Part shown: positions 1-8,319 of the stretch, one piece after another
Layout: every line of letters starts with the position of its first letter
Position numbering within the stretch: position 1 is the stretch's first letter
Assembly (NCBI RefSeq): GCF_005768555.2
Contig: NZ_VCHX02000104.1
Coordinates: 1 to 39,570 of the forward strand
Direction of reading: 5' to 3'
From: Streptomyces sporangiiformans
GTDB lineage: Bacteria; Actinomycetota; Actinomycetes; Streptomycetales; Streptomycetaceae
Length of the DNA: 39,570 bases
Notes under the pieces: model-generated
Database searches by the model: none
Told to the model about the DNA's origin: nothing
Seen by the model: the letters and a program-made list of their open reading frames with translations, nothing else
Translations under genes and position numbers: made by a program

Positions 1-815
1 TCGCTCTCTCCACTCCCACCGCTCACGCCGCGGTGGGTGACGACCAGCCGCTGGTCGTCGCCCACCGCGGCGCCTCCGCCTACGCCCCCGAGAACACCCT
101 GGCCGCCGTCGACAAGGCGGCGAAGCTGGGATTCCGCTGGGTCGAGAACGACGTCCAGCGCACCAAGGACGGCGAACTCGTGGTGATCCACGACGACAAC
201 CTCAAGCGCACCACCAACGTCGAGGAGGTCTTCCCCGACCGGGCGCCGTGGAAGGTCAAGGACTTCACCGCCGCGGAGATCGCACGCCTGGACGCGGGCA
301 GCTGGTTCAGCGCCAAGTACGCGGGCGCGCGCGTGCCGACGCTGAAGCAGTACATGAACCGTGTCTCCCGCAACCATCAGAAGCTCGTGCTGGAGATCAA
401 GAACCCGGCCCTCTACCCGGGAATCGAGAAGGAGACCCTCAAGGTCCTCAGCAACGAGGGCTGGCTGTGGCCGTACAACGTACGGAGCAAGCTGGTCATC
501 CAGAGCTTCAGCGCGGACAGCGTACGGACCGTGCACGAGCTGCGGCCCGACGTCAAGACGGGCTTTCTGGGCACCCCGGCCGTCGCGGACCTGCCCACGT
601 ACGCGAAGTTCGCCGACCAGATCAACTCGACGCACACGTCCATCTCCGCCGACTACGTCGCGTCGATCCACAAGCTCGACGGACCGCACGGCAAGCCGCT
701 GGAAATCTTCACATGGACCGTCGACACCGCGGACGGCGCGCGGCGCGTCGCGGACTTCGGTGTGAACGGCATCATCACGAACAAGCCCGACGTGATCCGG
801 GCGGCGCTGGACTAG
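1..815 (+). CDS. glpQ: Secreted glycerophosphodiester phosphodiesterase (5' end outside window)
   Basis: This enzyme hydrolyses glycerophosphodiesters to glycerol-3-phosphate and an alcohol, releasing phosphate and carbon from phospholipid or teichoic-acid debris outside the cell. The reading frame is open to the window edge. Its first residues, ALSTPTAHA-A, look like the end of a Sec signal peptide with an A-H-A cleavage site, so the true start lies upstream. The GDPD TIM-barrel hallmarks follow: AHRG near the mature N-terminus, then WVENDVQ and VIHDDNLKRTT. LVLEIKNP and the terminal TWTVDT...GVNGIITNKPD are also typical. It probably corresponds to the PhoP-controlled glpQ2 type known in Streptomyces, though its promoter is not visible. 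A strong hairpin follows the stop codon. Confidence 0.92.
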   Translation, partial: ALSTPTAHAAVGDDQPLVVAHRGASAYAPENTLAAVDKAAKLGFRWVENDVQRTKDGELVVIHDDNLKRTTNVEEVFPDRAPWKVKDFTAAEIARLDAGSWFSAKYAGARVPTLKQYMNRVSRNHQKLVLEIKNPALYPGIEKETLKVLSNEGWLWPYNVRSKLVIQSFSADSVRTVHELRPDVKTGFLGTPAVADLPTYAKFADQINSTHTSISADYVASIHKLDGPHGKPLEIFTWTVDTADGARRVADFGVNGIITNKPDVIRAALD

Positions 816-838
816 TTCTGAGGCCCGCTCCCGGGCCT

Positions 839-878
839 GCCGGTGGCGCGGACGCCCGCATGCGTCCGCGCCACCGGC
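839..878 (+). terminator. Strong hairpin terminator after the glycerophosphodiesterase gene
   Basis: A perfect 17-bp stem (839-855 pairing with 862-878) with a 6-nt loop starts 24 bases after the stop codon. There is no U-tract, as is usual for Streptomyces terminators. The stem also argues against the upstream GTG at 880 as the start of the next gene. Confidence 0.8.
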
Positions 879-909
879 GTTGTCAGTGGTGCGCCGTACG
901 GTGGACCGC

Positions 910-1464
910 ATGAACAGCCATGGGCAGAACGAGCAGCAGGTGGTGTGGACCGTCGTCGGCACCGACATCGGCCCGTTGCTGCTGGCCGCGACCGGCGAGG
1001 GCCTGGTCAACGTCGTCTTCCACGCCACGGACGAGGTGCGCCACAAGGCGCTCGACCGGCTCGGATCCAGGCTCGGCGCCGAGCCGGTCGAGGCGCCCGG
1101 GTCCCCACTGCTTGCCGAGGCGATACGCCAGGTCGAGGCGTACTTCGCGGGTGCGCGGCACGACTTCGAGCTGCCGCTGGACTGGTCGCTGATCTCCGGG
1201 TTCAACCGCCAGGTGCTACGTGAACTGTCGTCCGGCGTTCCGTACGGGACGGTTGTCGGGTACGGCGACCTGGCCGGGCGGGTCGGTCAGCCGGGCGCGG
1301 CCCAGGCCGTGGGCATCGCCATGGGCGCCAATCCGCTGCCGGTCGTCGTGCCGTGTCACCGGGTCGTCGAGAGCGACGGCGGCATCGGTGGTTTCGGCGG
1401 CGGCCTGGAGACCAAGCGGAAGCTGCTGGCCCTGGAAGGGGTGCTTCCGGAGCCCTTGTTCTAA
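910..1464 (+). CDS. ogt: Methylated-DNA--protein-cysteine S-methyltransferase
   Basis: This DNA repair protein transfers the alkyl group from O6-alkylguanine to its own active-site cysteine. The acceptor motif is plain in VVPCHRVV, followed by the usual GIGGFGGGLETKRKLLALEG tail. FNRQVLRELSSGVPYGTVVGYGDLA, upstream of it, is the winged-helix DNA-binding part. The N-terminal half is an RNase-H-like Ogt/AGT domain. I chose ATG 910 (184 residues) over GTG 880 because 880 sits at the foot of the terminator hairpin. The length fits the Ogt family. No ada-type activator domain is fused to it. Confidence 0.93.
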   Translation: MNSHGQNEQQVVWTVVGTDIGPLLLAATGEGLVNVVFHATDEVRHKALDRLGSRLGAEPVEAPGSPLLAEAIRQVEAYFAGARHDFELPLDWSLISGFNRQVLRELSSGVPYGTVVGYGDLAGRVGQPGAAQAVGIAMGANPLPVVVPCHRVVESDGGIGGFGGGLETKRKLLALEGVLPEPLF

Positions 1465-1545
1465 AGGGCGGGTACTCGCAAGGCACTGGGGAGGCATGGA
1501 GCCTCGAGTTCGGGAAAGGCCGTTGCGCTCAGGGCGTCCCGGGTT

Positions 1546-1591
1546 CCGGGAAAAGGGGGAGACCGCGGTCCGGGAGAAGGGGGAGACTGCG
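1546..1591 (+). repeat. Two-copy 22-bp direct repeat, period 24
   Basis: Copies at 1546-1567 and 1570-1591 (CCGGGAAAAGGGGGAGACCGCG type) differ at two positions. They lie in the 231-bp gap between ogt and the MFS gene, which holds no other recognisable feature. A regulatory role is possible but unproven. Confidence 0.55.
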
Positions 1592-1695
1592 CCGGTGACC
1601 ACATCCTGCGCTCGCCTGCCCGCGTCCGCCACGGCTCGGTGCACCACTGAGACCGACGTGCGCGCGTTCTGTTGCGCCGCCCCGGGGCGTTCGCG

Positions 1696-3000
1696 ATGAC
1701 CGCCGTCGAGCGACAGGTCGCCGCGCCTGTCGACGCGGACGGGATACCGGCACTGCGGCGCCGCATATCCGCTGTACTCATCGCGAGTCAGATCCTCGGC
1801 GGACTGGGCGTCGCCACCGGTATCGCGCTCGCCGCTGTGCTGGCCCAACAGGTGGCCGGCACCGAGTCACTGGCCGGGCTCGCGCCCACCGCGACCGTCG
1901 CGGGGACGGCTCTGCTCTCCATGCCGCTGGCCGCACTGATGACCGCGCGCGGTCGCCGCCCGGGGCTCGTCCTGGCGTATCTCATCGGTGCGTTGGGAGC
2001 CGGCGTCGTCGTGGCCGCCGCGACCGCCGGCAGCTTTCCGCTGCTGCTGCTCGGTATGGCGGCGTTCGGTGCGGCCTCGTCCGCGAATCTGCAGGCCCGG
2101 TTCGCGGCCGCCGATCTCGCCGAACCCCAGCGGCGGGCCCGGGCCATCTCGAACGTCGTGTGGGCCACCACCATCGGTGCGGTTCTCGGTCCCAACATCG
2201 CCGCGCCCGCGGGACGCAGCGTCTCCGGGCTCGGCATACCGGAGACGGCGGGCCCCTTCCTATGGGCCGCCGGCGTCTTCCTCGTCTCGGCGCTCCTGGT
2301 CGCGGTGCTGCTGCGGCCCGACCCGCTGCTCACCGCCCGCGCGCTCGCGCCGGTCGAGGAGCAGTCCGCCGACGCGCGCTCGATCCGGGCCGGGCTGGCG
2401 GCGGTGCGGGCCTCGCCGCGCGCCCGCCTGGCCCTGGTGACGGTGGCCGTCTCGCACACGGCGATGGTCTCGGTCATGTCGATGACGCCGGTCGACCTCG
2501 GCCACCACGGCGCGAGCATCGACCTGATCGGCCTGGTCATCAGTGGCCATATCGCGGGCATGTACGCGTTCTCACCGATCATGGGGCGGCTGTCGGACCA
2601 CCTCGGGCGGCTCTCGGTGATCGGACTCGCCGTGGCCCTGCTGGCCTGTGCGGCGCTGCTCGCGGGCACCGCGGGCGCCCATCACGGGCAGAGCGCCGCC
2701 GGGCTCTTCGTACTGGGCCTCGGCTGGTCGGCGGGCCTCGTCTCCGGCTCCGCGCTCCTCACGGACTCCGTGCCCCAGCCCGCGCGCGCCGCCGCGCAGG
2801 GGCTGTCCGACCTGACCATGAACACCTCGGCGGGCGTCGGCGGCGTGGCCGCGGGCCTCATCGTCGCGCAGGCGAGCTACGGCTGGCTGAACCTCATCGC
2901 CGCCTGCCTGTTGCTGCCGCTCGGCGCGCTGGCCCTGTTCACCCGGAGCAAGCGCGTCGCAGACCCGGCGACACCGGAGGAGCCGCGCGACCTGCTCTAG
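1696..3000 (+). CDS. MFS transporter, multidrug-efflux-like
   Basis: This is a polytopic membrane protein of about 434 residues with roughly twelve hydrophobic segments, in keeping with the major facilitator superfamily. The loop GRLSDHLGRLSVIG, following the seventh segment, matches the MFS motif-A type G-x-L-S-D-x-x-G-R, and MTARGRRPG is its counterpart in the first half. Substrate cannot be read from the sequence. Similar single-gene exporters in Streptomyces are annotated as drug/H+ antiporters. The start is taken as ATG 1696, which puts the first membrane segment after about 30 cytoplasmic residues; the ribosome binding site is weak. The gene converges with the glyoxalase-fold gene across a shared hairpin. 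Confidence 0.85.
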   Translation: MTAVERQVAAPVDADGIPALRRRISAVLIASQILGGLGVATGIALAAVLAQQVAGTESLAGLAPTATVAGTALLSMPLAALMTARGRRPGLVLAYLIGALGAGVVVAAATAGSFPLLLLGMAAFGAASSANLQARFAAADLAEPQRRARAISNVVWATTIGAVLGPNIAAPAGRSVSGLGIPETAGPFLWAAGVFLVSALLVAVLLRPDPLLTARALAPVEEQSADARSIRAGLAAVRASPRARLALVTVAVSHTAMVSVMSMTPVDLGHHGASIDLIGLVISGHIAGMYAFSPIMGRLSDHLGRLSVIGLAVALLACAALLAGTAGAHHGQSAAGLFVLGLGWSAGLVSGSALLTDSVPQPARAAAQGLSDLTMNTSAGVGGVAAGLIVAQASYGWLNLIAACLLLPLGALALFTRSKRVADPATPEEPRDLL

Positions 3001-3032
3001 GCCCTGTCGGTCGCGCGGCAGGCGGGAACATG

Positions 3033-3056
3033 CCGACAGGGCCTGGGCCCTGTCGG
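3033..3056. terminator. Bidirectional terminator between convergent genes
   Basis: An 11-bp perfect stem (3033-3043 with 3046-3056) lies between the stops of the MFS gene and the convergent VOC gene. The arm sequence GCCCTGTCGG also occurs at 3001-3010, so a second, mutually exclusive pairing (3001-3010 with 3033-3042) is possible. Confidence 0.75.
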
Positions 3057-3063
3057 CCCGGCG

Positions 3064-3492
3064 CTACTCGTAGTGCCGGGCCTCGAAGACGTTTCCGTCC
3101 GGGTCCCGGAAGTAGAAGCTTCGCCTGGCCGTTCCCCGGGCCCCGAACGCGTCGTACGAGAAGTCCGAGACCGGGACGGCCCGCTCCTCCAGACGAGCGC
3201 GAAGCTCATCGAAGTCGTCACCCCGAAGGGACAGGCATACGTGGTTGACGGGGTGGCCCGCGCTCTCGTCCGCCCCGGGGACCATGTCCATGCCCGCGGC
3301 CAGCGACAGTGGTGCCAGGTCGAAGATGGTCTCCTCGTTGAGGCGTACGGAGGGGAATGACACCTTCCCCGCGGTGAATTCGGTGATTCTGAGAGGTTCC
3401 AGGCCGACCGACTTCTCGTAGAAGTCGGCCGAGGCGACCGGGTCGCGCACCCAGAGGACGACATGGTCGAGACGTGCCGAGTTGTCCGTCAT
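3064..3492 (-). CDS. VOC (glyoxalase/bleomycin-resistance/dioxygenase fold) protein
   Basis: This 142-residue protein has two beta-alpha-beta-beta-beta modules. LDHVVLWVRDPVASADFYEKSVGLEPL opens the first, and a C-terminal FYFRDPDGNVFEARHYE closes the second. HVCLSLRGDDFDEL lies between them. The His and Glu positions expected for metal binding (LDHVVL, NHVCL, FEARH) are present, so a metal-dependent isomerase, ring-cleavage or drug-binding role is possible. Substrate is unknown. The start at 3492 is the ATG of MTDNSARLDH. It is divergent from psuG across 99 bases, so a shared promoter region is likely. Confidence 0.85.
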   Translation of the reverse strand: MTDNSARLDHVVLWVRDPVASADFYEKSVGLEPLRITEFTAGKVSFPSVRLNEETIFDLAPLSLAAGMDMVPGADESAGHPVNHVCLSLRGDDFDELRARLEERAVPVSDFSYDAFGARGTARRSFYFRDPDGNVFEARHYE

Positions 3493-3591
3493 GCCCCTAG
3501 GCTGCTGCCCTCTTCCGGCCGTCGCAAGGGTTTGGCCGGGCGCGCCGCCCGCCAGGGATGAGGGGAGAACCGACAGACAGGAGGCAGGCGC

Positions 3592-4497
3592 GTGCTGGTG
3601 GTGTCCGAAGAGGTACGGGAGGCGCTCGCCGCGCACCGGCCGGTGGTGGCCCTGGAGTCCACGATCATCGCGCACGGGCTGCCGCGGCCGCGCAATCTCC
3701 AGGTGGCGCTGGAGCTGGAGACGGCCGTACGCCAGGAGGGTGCCGTTCCCGCGACGATCGCCGTCCTGGACGGGGAGCCCCGGGTGGGCCTCGACAAGGA
3801 GCAGTTGGAGCGGGTGGCGAACGAGGACGCCATGCGCAAGCTCGGCCATCGCGATCTGCCGCTCGCCGTCGCCACGGGCGCGAGCGGGGCGACGACGGTG
3901 TCGGCGACAGCGCTGCTGGCCGCGCGGGCGGGCGTCCGGGTGTTCGCGACGGGCGGGCTCGGTGGAGTGCACCGGGAGTGGACGCTCACCCAGGACGAGT
4001 CCGCCGACCTGGGTCTCCTCGCGCGTACCCGGATCACGGTGGTGTGCGCGGGCGTGAAGTCCATCCTTGACGTGCCGGCGACCCTGCAGCGCCTGGAGAC
4101 ACTGGGCGTCGCGGTCGCCGGGTACGCGACCGCGCGCTTTCCCGGCTTCTATCTGTCCGACTCGGGGCACCCGGTCGACTGGACGCTGGAGTCGCCCGAC
4201 GAGGTCTCGGCTGTCATGCGCGCGCAGGACGCGCTCGACGGACCCGAGTCCGCGCTGATCGTCGCCAATCCGGTTCCCGAGGCGGAGCAGCTGGATCCCG
4301 AGCTCCACGCGCGCGTGCTGGCCGACGCGCTGCACGCATGCGAGGCGGAGGGTGTGACCGGCCAGGCGGTCACGCCGTTCCTGCTCGACTATCTGGTGCG
4401 GCACACCGACGGGGCGTCCCTGAGCGCCAATCTGGCGGCCGTACGCGGCAACGTACGACTCGCGGGCCGGATCGCGGCGGCCTGGGCCGGGGCGTGA
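3592..4497 (+). CDS. psuG: Pseudouridine-5'-phosphate glycosidase
   Basis: PsuG cleaves the C-C glycosidic bond of pseudouridine 5'-phosphate to give uracil and ribose-5-phosphate (the reaction is reversible). At 301 residues the protein has the family length and hallmarks. These are VVALESTIIAHGLPRPRN near the N-terminus, ATGASGATTVSAT, FATGGLGGVHR, VVCAGVKSILDVPATLQRLET with the conserved lysine, and IVANPVPE. It starts at GTG 3592. Its stop TGA overlaps the GTG start of the next gene, a PfkB-family kinase, which fits the PsuG/PsuK pair that phosphorylates and then cleaves pseudouridine from RNA turnover. The older database name for this family is 'indigoidine synthase A-like'. Confidence 0.93.
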   Translation: MLVVSEEVREALAAHRPVVALESTIIAHGLPRPRNLQVALELETAVRQEGAVPATIAVLDGEPRVGLDKEQLERVANEDAMRKLGHRDLPLAVATGASGATTVSATALLAARAGVRVFATGGLGGVHREWTLTQDESADLGLLARTRITVVCAGVKSILDVPATLQRLETLGVAVAGYATARFPGFYLSDSGHPVDWTLESPDEVSAVMRAQDALDGPESALIVANPVPEAEQLDPELHARVLADALHACEAEGVTGQAVTPFLLDYLVRHTDGASLSANLAAVRGNVRLAGRIAAAWAGA

Positions 4498-5561
4498 CCG
4501 GGGCAGGCGGAGGCGCGGGCGAGGCCGAGGGGGCCGCGAGAGCGCCGGGCTCGAGCACGAAGGGGCCCGGCTGGGAGACGAGGGGGCCCGGCTGGGAGAC
4601 GAGGGGGCCCGGCTGGGAGACGAGGGGGCCCGGCTGGGAAGCGACGGGGCAGGGGCGTCATCACGGCGCCCTGCTGGTCGTCGGTGACATCGTCACAGAC
4701 GTCGTCGCCCGGCATCGAGGACCGCTCGCCTCGGGCACCGACACGGCCGCCGCCATCCGGACCATGCCGGGCGGCGCGGGCGCCAACGTCGCGTGCTGGG
4801 CGGCCCATTGGGGCTGTCCGGACGTGCGAATCCTCGGCCGGGTGGGCGCCGACTCGGCGGCGTGGCACGAGCGGGAGCTGACCGCTTCAGGGGTGCGTCC
4901 CCAACTGGTCGTCGATCCCACAGCACCGACAGGCACCGTGATCTGCCTGGTGGACGCGGATGCGGCGGCGGAGCGCACCTTCCTCACGGACAGCGGCGCT
5001 TCCCTTCGGCTCGACCCCGGTGACTGGTCGCCGTCGCTGCTCGACAACGTCGCGTGGCTGCACCTGTCGGGCTACCTGTTCTTCTCCGAGCCGGGCCGGG
5101 CACTGGTCGCGGTGACTCTGGAATCGGCACGCGCGCGTGGCGTGCCGGTGAGTCTGGATCCCGCGTCGGCGGGGTTCCTCTCCGTGCTCGGCGTCGACCG
5201 CTTTCTGGCACTCGCCGAGGGAGTCGACGTACTGCTGCCGAGCCGGGACGAGGCCTGCCTGCTCACCGGGCTGCCCGATCCGGGGGACGCGGCGGCCAAG
5301 TTGAGCCGCCACGTCCCGCTGGTGGTGGTCAAACAAGGCGGAGCCGGAGCACTGGTGGCCGAGTCGGGTGCCGTAAGGGAGCACGTCCCGGCGGCGCCCG
5401 CGACACCCGTCGACACCACGGGGGCCGGGGACGCTTTCACCGGCGCCTTCCTCGCTGCCGTGCTCTCGGGCAGCCGGCCCCGGGAGGCGGCGGCGGAGGG
5501 GTGCCGGGCGGGAGCTCGGGCGGTGGAGCGGGTGGGCGGGAGGCCGGAGAGGAACGCGTGA
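4494..5561 (+). CDS. psuK: PfkB-family sugar/nucleoside kinase, probable pseudouridine kinase
   Basis: This ribokinase-like enzyme probably phosphorylates pseudouridine for PsuG. PfkB signature 1 is visible as MPGGAGANVACWAAHWG, and signature 2 with the catalytic aspartate as DTTGAGDAFTGAFLAAV. VVVKQGGAGALV precedes it. GTG 4494 overlaps the psuG stop (GTGA), indicating translational coupling. The first ~55 residues are not part of the fold: they contain four copies of a seven-residue unit, GPGWETR, encoded by a 21-bp tandem repeat. The conserved domain begins only at LLVVGDIVTDVV. A downstream start inside or after the repeat cannot be excluded. The substrate is inferred from the psuG coupling; other PfkB substrates remain possible. 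Confidence 0.85.
   Translation: MTGAGGGAGEAEGAARAPGSSTKGPGWETRGPGWETRGPGWETRGPGWEATGQGRHHGALLVVGDIVTDVVARHRGPLASGTDTAAAIRTMPGGAGANVACWAAHWGCPDVRILGRVGADSAAWHERELTASGVRPQLVVDPTAPTGTVICLVDADAAAERTFLTDSGASLRLDPGDWSPSLLDNVAWLHLSGYLFFSEPGRALVAVTLESARARGVPVSLDPASAGFLSVLGVDRFLALAEGVDVLLPSRDEACLLTGLPDPGDAAAKLSRHVPLVVVKQGGAGALVAESGAVREHVPAAPATPVDTTGAGDAFTGAFLAAVLSGSRPREAAAEGCRAGARAVERVGGRPERNA
4561..4646 (+). repeat. Four 21-bp in-frame tandem repeats in the kinase 5' end
   Basis: Copies begin at 4563, 4584, 4605 and 4626, each with GGGCCCGGCTGGGAGACGAG or near it. The first three are identical and the last diverges at its end. The period is a multiple of three, so copy-number change would not shift the reading frame of the kinase. 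Confidence 0.9.
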
Positions 5562-5572
5562 CGGCGCCTGGG

Positions 5573-6400
5573 CTACGGCTTGCGCCCCCACGCCGAGACC
5601 AGTGGTGCCGTCGTCAGATCCATGACGCCTGCTGTCACGTTCGCCAAGTGACGCTCGATGTCCTGATCCGAGACAAGGCCCGCCGCTACGAGCTCTTCGC
5701 GGACCTGGCCGACCGTCACGGACTCCAGCGCGGCGCAGGCCGGCGAGGCGATCGCGAAGCATGCCTCGGCCTCCACGCGACGCAGTCCGGCCTCGCGGAG
5801 CAGGCGCGGGAGTTGCCGTCCGTACGCCAGGTCGGCGCCGCGCTTGGCGAGCAGTTTGTCGCAGGCGTGGCGCAGCTTGTTGGCCAGCTGCTGCTCAGCG
5901 CCGTGCTCGTCGGGGCAGAGCCGCGATTGCAGCGCGGGATCGGCGTCCTCGATCAGGAGTCGTCCACCGGACCGCAGCGCCCCGGCCATCGACCGCAATG
6001 CCCGTTCCCTGTCCGGCACATGGGACAGGACGAGCCGGGCGTGCACGAGATCGAAGCCGTCGCCCGGCGGCTCGTCCACGCCCACGTCATGGACACGCAC
6101 CTCGACCGGCGGGCGGGCGACCGAGGCAGCCCACGAGTCGTCGGTGTCGGTCGCGACGACCCGTCCGGTGGGGCCGACCTTCTTGGCGAGCCAGGACACC
6201 ACGGACGTGCCGCCGGCGCCGACCTCCCAGCAGCGCCAGCCGGATCCGATGCCAAGCCGCTCGATGTGCCGGAACGTCGTGGGGTCGAAGAGGGTGGCGA
6301 GGGCCTGGAAGCGCTGACTCGCCTCGGTCTGCCGGTTGTCGAGGAGATACCCGTGGGTTCGCGTCATGCGTAGATCATCCCAGTTGTCCGGCTTGCCCAC
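5573..6400 (-). CDS. Class I SAM-dependent methyltransferase
   Basis: A methyltransferase of up to 275 residues. SAM motif I is CWEVGAGGTSVVSWLAKKVG, and an acidic residue at the end of strand 2 follows in VVATDTD. FDLVHARLVLSHVPDRERALRSMAGALRSGGRLLIEDAD covers motifs II-III. The pattern resembles the small-molecule or ubiquinone/menaquinone-type Methyltransf_11/25 families. The acceptor cannot be named. GTG 6400 is the longest start; ATG 6367 (MTRTHGYLLDN) would remove 11 residues and is equally plausible. The gene converges with the PfkB gene, the stops being 11 bases apart, and is divergent from corA. Confidence 0.85.
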   Translation of the reverse strand: MGKPDNWDDLRMTRTHGYLLDNRQTEASQRFQALATLFDPTTFRHIERLGIGSGWRCWEVGAGGTSVVSWLAKKVGPTGRVVATDTDDSWAASVARPPVEVRVHDVGVDEPPGDGFDLVHARLVLSHVPDRERALRSMAGALRSGGRLLIEDADPALQSRLCPDEHGAEQQLANKLRHACDKLLAKRGADLAYGRQLPRLLREAGLRRVEAEACFAIASPACAALESVTVGQVREELVAAGLVSDQDIERHLANVTAGVMDLTTAPLVSAWGRKP

Positions 6401-6555
6401 TATGGCCGACTCTCGCGTTCTTCACGTGTCGCGGCAGGCAGCGGAACGGAACGCTCCATTCCTCCAGGCTTTTCCCGGCCATCGGTACATCCTGGCAAAC
6501 TGGCCGCGGCAAGGCGCAGAGTGCGGCGCGAGGAGATCCACACGAGGAGATCCAG

Positions 6556-7683
6556 ATGTCCATGGCAGGGAATCTGCGGAAGGTCACGGGCTTGGGCAGG
6601 GCCGGTGGGCTTCGCAAGGTGGCGCGGTTGGGACGGCGGCGTGCCCGCGTGGACCTCAGCCACCCCGCCCGGTCCCCACTGGGCTCCTCGGTGGTGAACT
6701 GCGTGGCGTACGAGGACGGGGTCAGAGTGCCCGGCGGCCGTGACCTCGTCGAGACGGTGGAGAAGATCCGCAAGGACGGCGAAGGCTTCGTCTGGCTCGG
6801 GCTGCACGAGCCGACGGAGGCGGAGTTCTCGGTCATCGCCCAGCTCTTCGACCTGCACCCGCTGGCGGTCGAGGACTCGGTGCACGCCCATCAGCGCCCG
6901 AAACTGGAGCGGTACGGCGAGACACTGTTCGCGGTGTTCAAAACGGTCTGCTACGTCGAGCACGCTGAACTGACCGCGACCAGCGAGGTGGTGAACACCG
7001 GCGAGATCATGGTCTTCGTCGGCTCCGACTTCGTGATCACGGTGCGGCACGGCCTGCACGGTTCGCTGGGCCCGCTGCGCGAGGAGCTGGAGGCCGACCC
7101 CGAGCAGCTCGCCAAGGGGCCGGCCGCGGTACTGCACGCGATCGCGGACCATGTCGTCGATGACTATCTGAACGTCACCGACGCGGTGCAGGAGGACATC
7201 GACCAGGTCGAGACCGACGTGTTCGCGGAGAACGGCGCGCGGGCCGACCCCGGGCGTATCTACCAGCTCAAGCGCGAACTCCTCGAACTGAAGCGGGCGG
7301 TGGTGCCCCTGAGCCGCCCGATCACGGACCTCGCCACCCGGCCGATACGGGTGGTCGACCAGGAGATACAGGCGTACTTCCGGGATGTCTCCGACCATCT
7401 GCTGCGGGTGACCGAGCAGATAGCCGCGTTCGACGACCTGCTCAACTCGATTCTGCAGGCACACCTCGCGCAGGTCAGCGTCGCGCAGAACGAGGACATG
7501 CGGAAGATCACGGCGTGGGCGGCGCTGATCGCCGTGCCGACGATGGTCTGCGGTGTCTACGGCATGAACTTCGAATTCATGCCGGAGCTGCACTGGAAGT
7601 TCGGTTACGCCTGGGCCATCGGTGTGATCGCTGTCGCCTGCTTCTTCCTGCACCGGGGGTTCAAGCGAAACGGCTGGTTGTGA
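6556..7683 (+). CDS. corA: CorA-type magnesium/cobalt transporter
   Basis: CorA is a homopentameric channel that admits Mg2+ (and Co2+) down the membrane potential. This 375-residue protein has the large cytoplasmic N-terminal domain (FVWLGLHEPTEAEF, then LHPLAVEDSVHAHQRPKLERYGE). A long stalk helix follows. Two C-terminal membrane helices are joined by the selectivity signature YGMN and a loop ending MPEL. The C-terminus is basic (RGFKRNGWL), as usual. ATG 6556 follows a duplicated GAGGAGATCCA element at about 6530-6555 that supplies the ribosome binding site. A strong terminator follows the gene. No Mg2+-sensing riboswitch is recognisable in the leader. Confidence 0.93.
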   Translation: MSMAGNLRKVTGLGRAGGLRKVARLGRRRARVDLSHPARSPLGSSVVNCVAYEDGVRVPGGRDLVETVEKIRKDGEGFVWLGLHEPTEAEFSVIAQLFDLHPLAVEDSVHAHQRPKLERYGETLFAVFKTVCYVEHAELTATSEVVNTGEIMVFVGSDFVITVRHGLHGSLGPLREELEADPEQLAKGPAAVLHAIADHVVDDYLNVTDAVQEDIDQVETDVFAENGARADPGRIYQLKRELLELKRAVVPLSRPITDLATRPIRVVDQEIQAYFRDVSDHLLRVTEQIAAFDDLLNSILQAHLAQVSVAQNEDMRKITAWAALIAVPTMVCGVYGMNFEFMPELHWKFGYAWAIGVIAVACFFLHRGFKRNGWL

Positions 7684-7694
7684 CACACGTGTGC

Positions 7695-7725
7695 CCCTCG
7701 TCCGGCACGGCCGGCCGGACGAGGG
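7695..7725 (+). terminator. Terminator after corA with extra tandem 3' arms
   Basis: A perfect 12-bp stem (7695-7706 with 7714-7725) has a 7-nt loop. The downstream arm GCCGGACGAGGG is repeated at 20-bp spacing up to about 7765, so two further partners exist for the same upstream arm. It could also serve the convergent CBS gene. Confidence 0.8.
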
Positions 7726-7778
7726 CGGCTCGTGCCGGACGAGGGCGGCTCGTGCCGGACGAGGGTGTGTTTCCGGTG

Positions 7779-8207
7779 TCAGCGTGTCGTGGCCTTCGCG
7801 TAGACGCTCTCGGCCCAGCCCGCGAGCTGTTCCTCCGTCAGATGCGCGGCCAGATCGGCCTCGCTGATCATTCCGACCAGGCGCTTGTTCTTGATCACAG
7901 GAAGGCGGCGGATCTGGTGGCCCTGCATTTCGCCGAGCACTTCACTGACATCGGCGTCGGCGTCGATCCAGCGCGGCGTGCCCTTGGCCATCTCGCCCGC
8001 GGTGACGCGGGCCGGGTCATGCCCCATGGCCACGCAGCCGACCACGATGTCGCGGTCCGTGAGAATGCCGCAGAGCCGTTCGTTCTGGTCGCTGATGGGC
8101 AGCGCGCCCACGTTGAGCTCCCGCATCAGCTGGGCGGCACGGTCCAGGGTCTCGTGAGCGGGGATCCACTGGGCGCCGCGGTGCATGATTTCTCCGGCGG
8201 TGGTCAT
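7779..8207 (-). CDS. CBS-domain pair protein
   Basis: A 142-residue protein consisting of two CBS domains (a Bateman module), which in other proteins bind adenine nucleotides or SAM. The first domain runs from about residue 8 to 60 (AQLMRELNVGALPISDQNERLCGILTDRDIVV). The second runs from 75 to 135 (VLGEMQGHQIRRLPVIKNKRLVGMISEADLA). No catalytic domain is attached. Stand-alone CBS pairs of this kind are usually stress or energy sensors; the partner is unknown. It starts at ATG 8207 and is convergent with corA. Confidence 0.88.
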   Translation of the reverse strand: MTTAGEIMHRGAQWIPAHETLDRAAQLMRELNVGALPISDQNERLCGILTDRDIVVGCVAMGHDPARVTAGEMAKGTPRWIDADADVSEVLGEMQGHQIRRLPVIKNKRLVGMISEADLAAHLTEEQLAGWAESVYAKATTR

Positions 8208-8319
8208 GTAATACCTCCCGTTGCCGGCGGGCCGGCGCGGCGCGGGGACGCACCGCTGGTCCCGGCGCCTCTACATTCTCGCCAAGGACGCGGAGATGCG
8301 CACCCGGAGTTCGCCGACG

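Noticed and set aside
4561..4646. CRISPR-like array
   Set aside because: Units are head-to-tail with no unique spacers and stay in the reading frame of the kinase; it is a coding tandem repeat. The same holds for 21610-21699.
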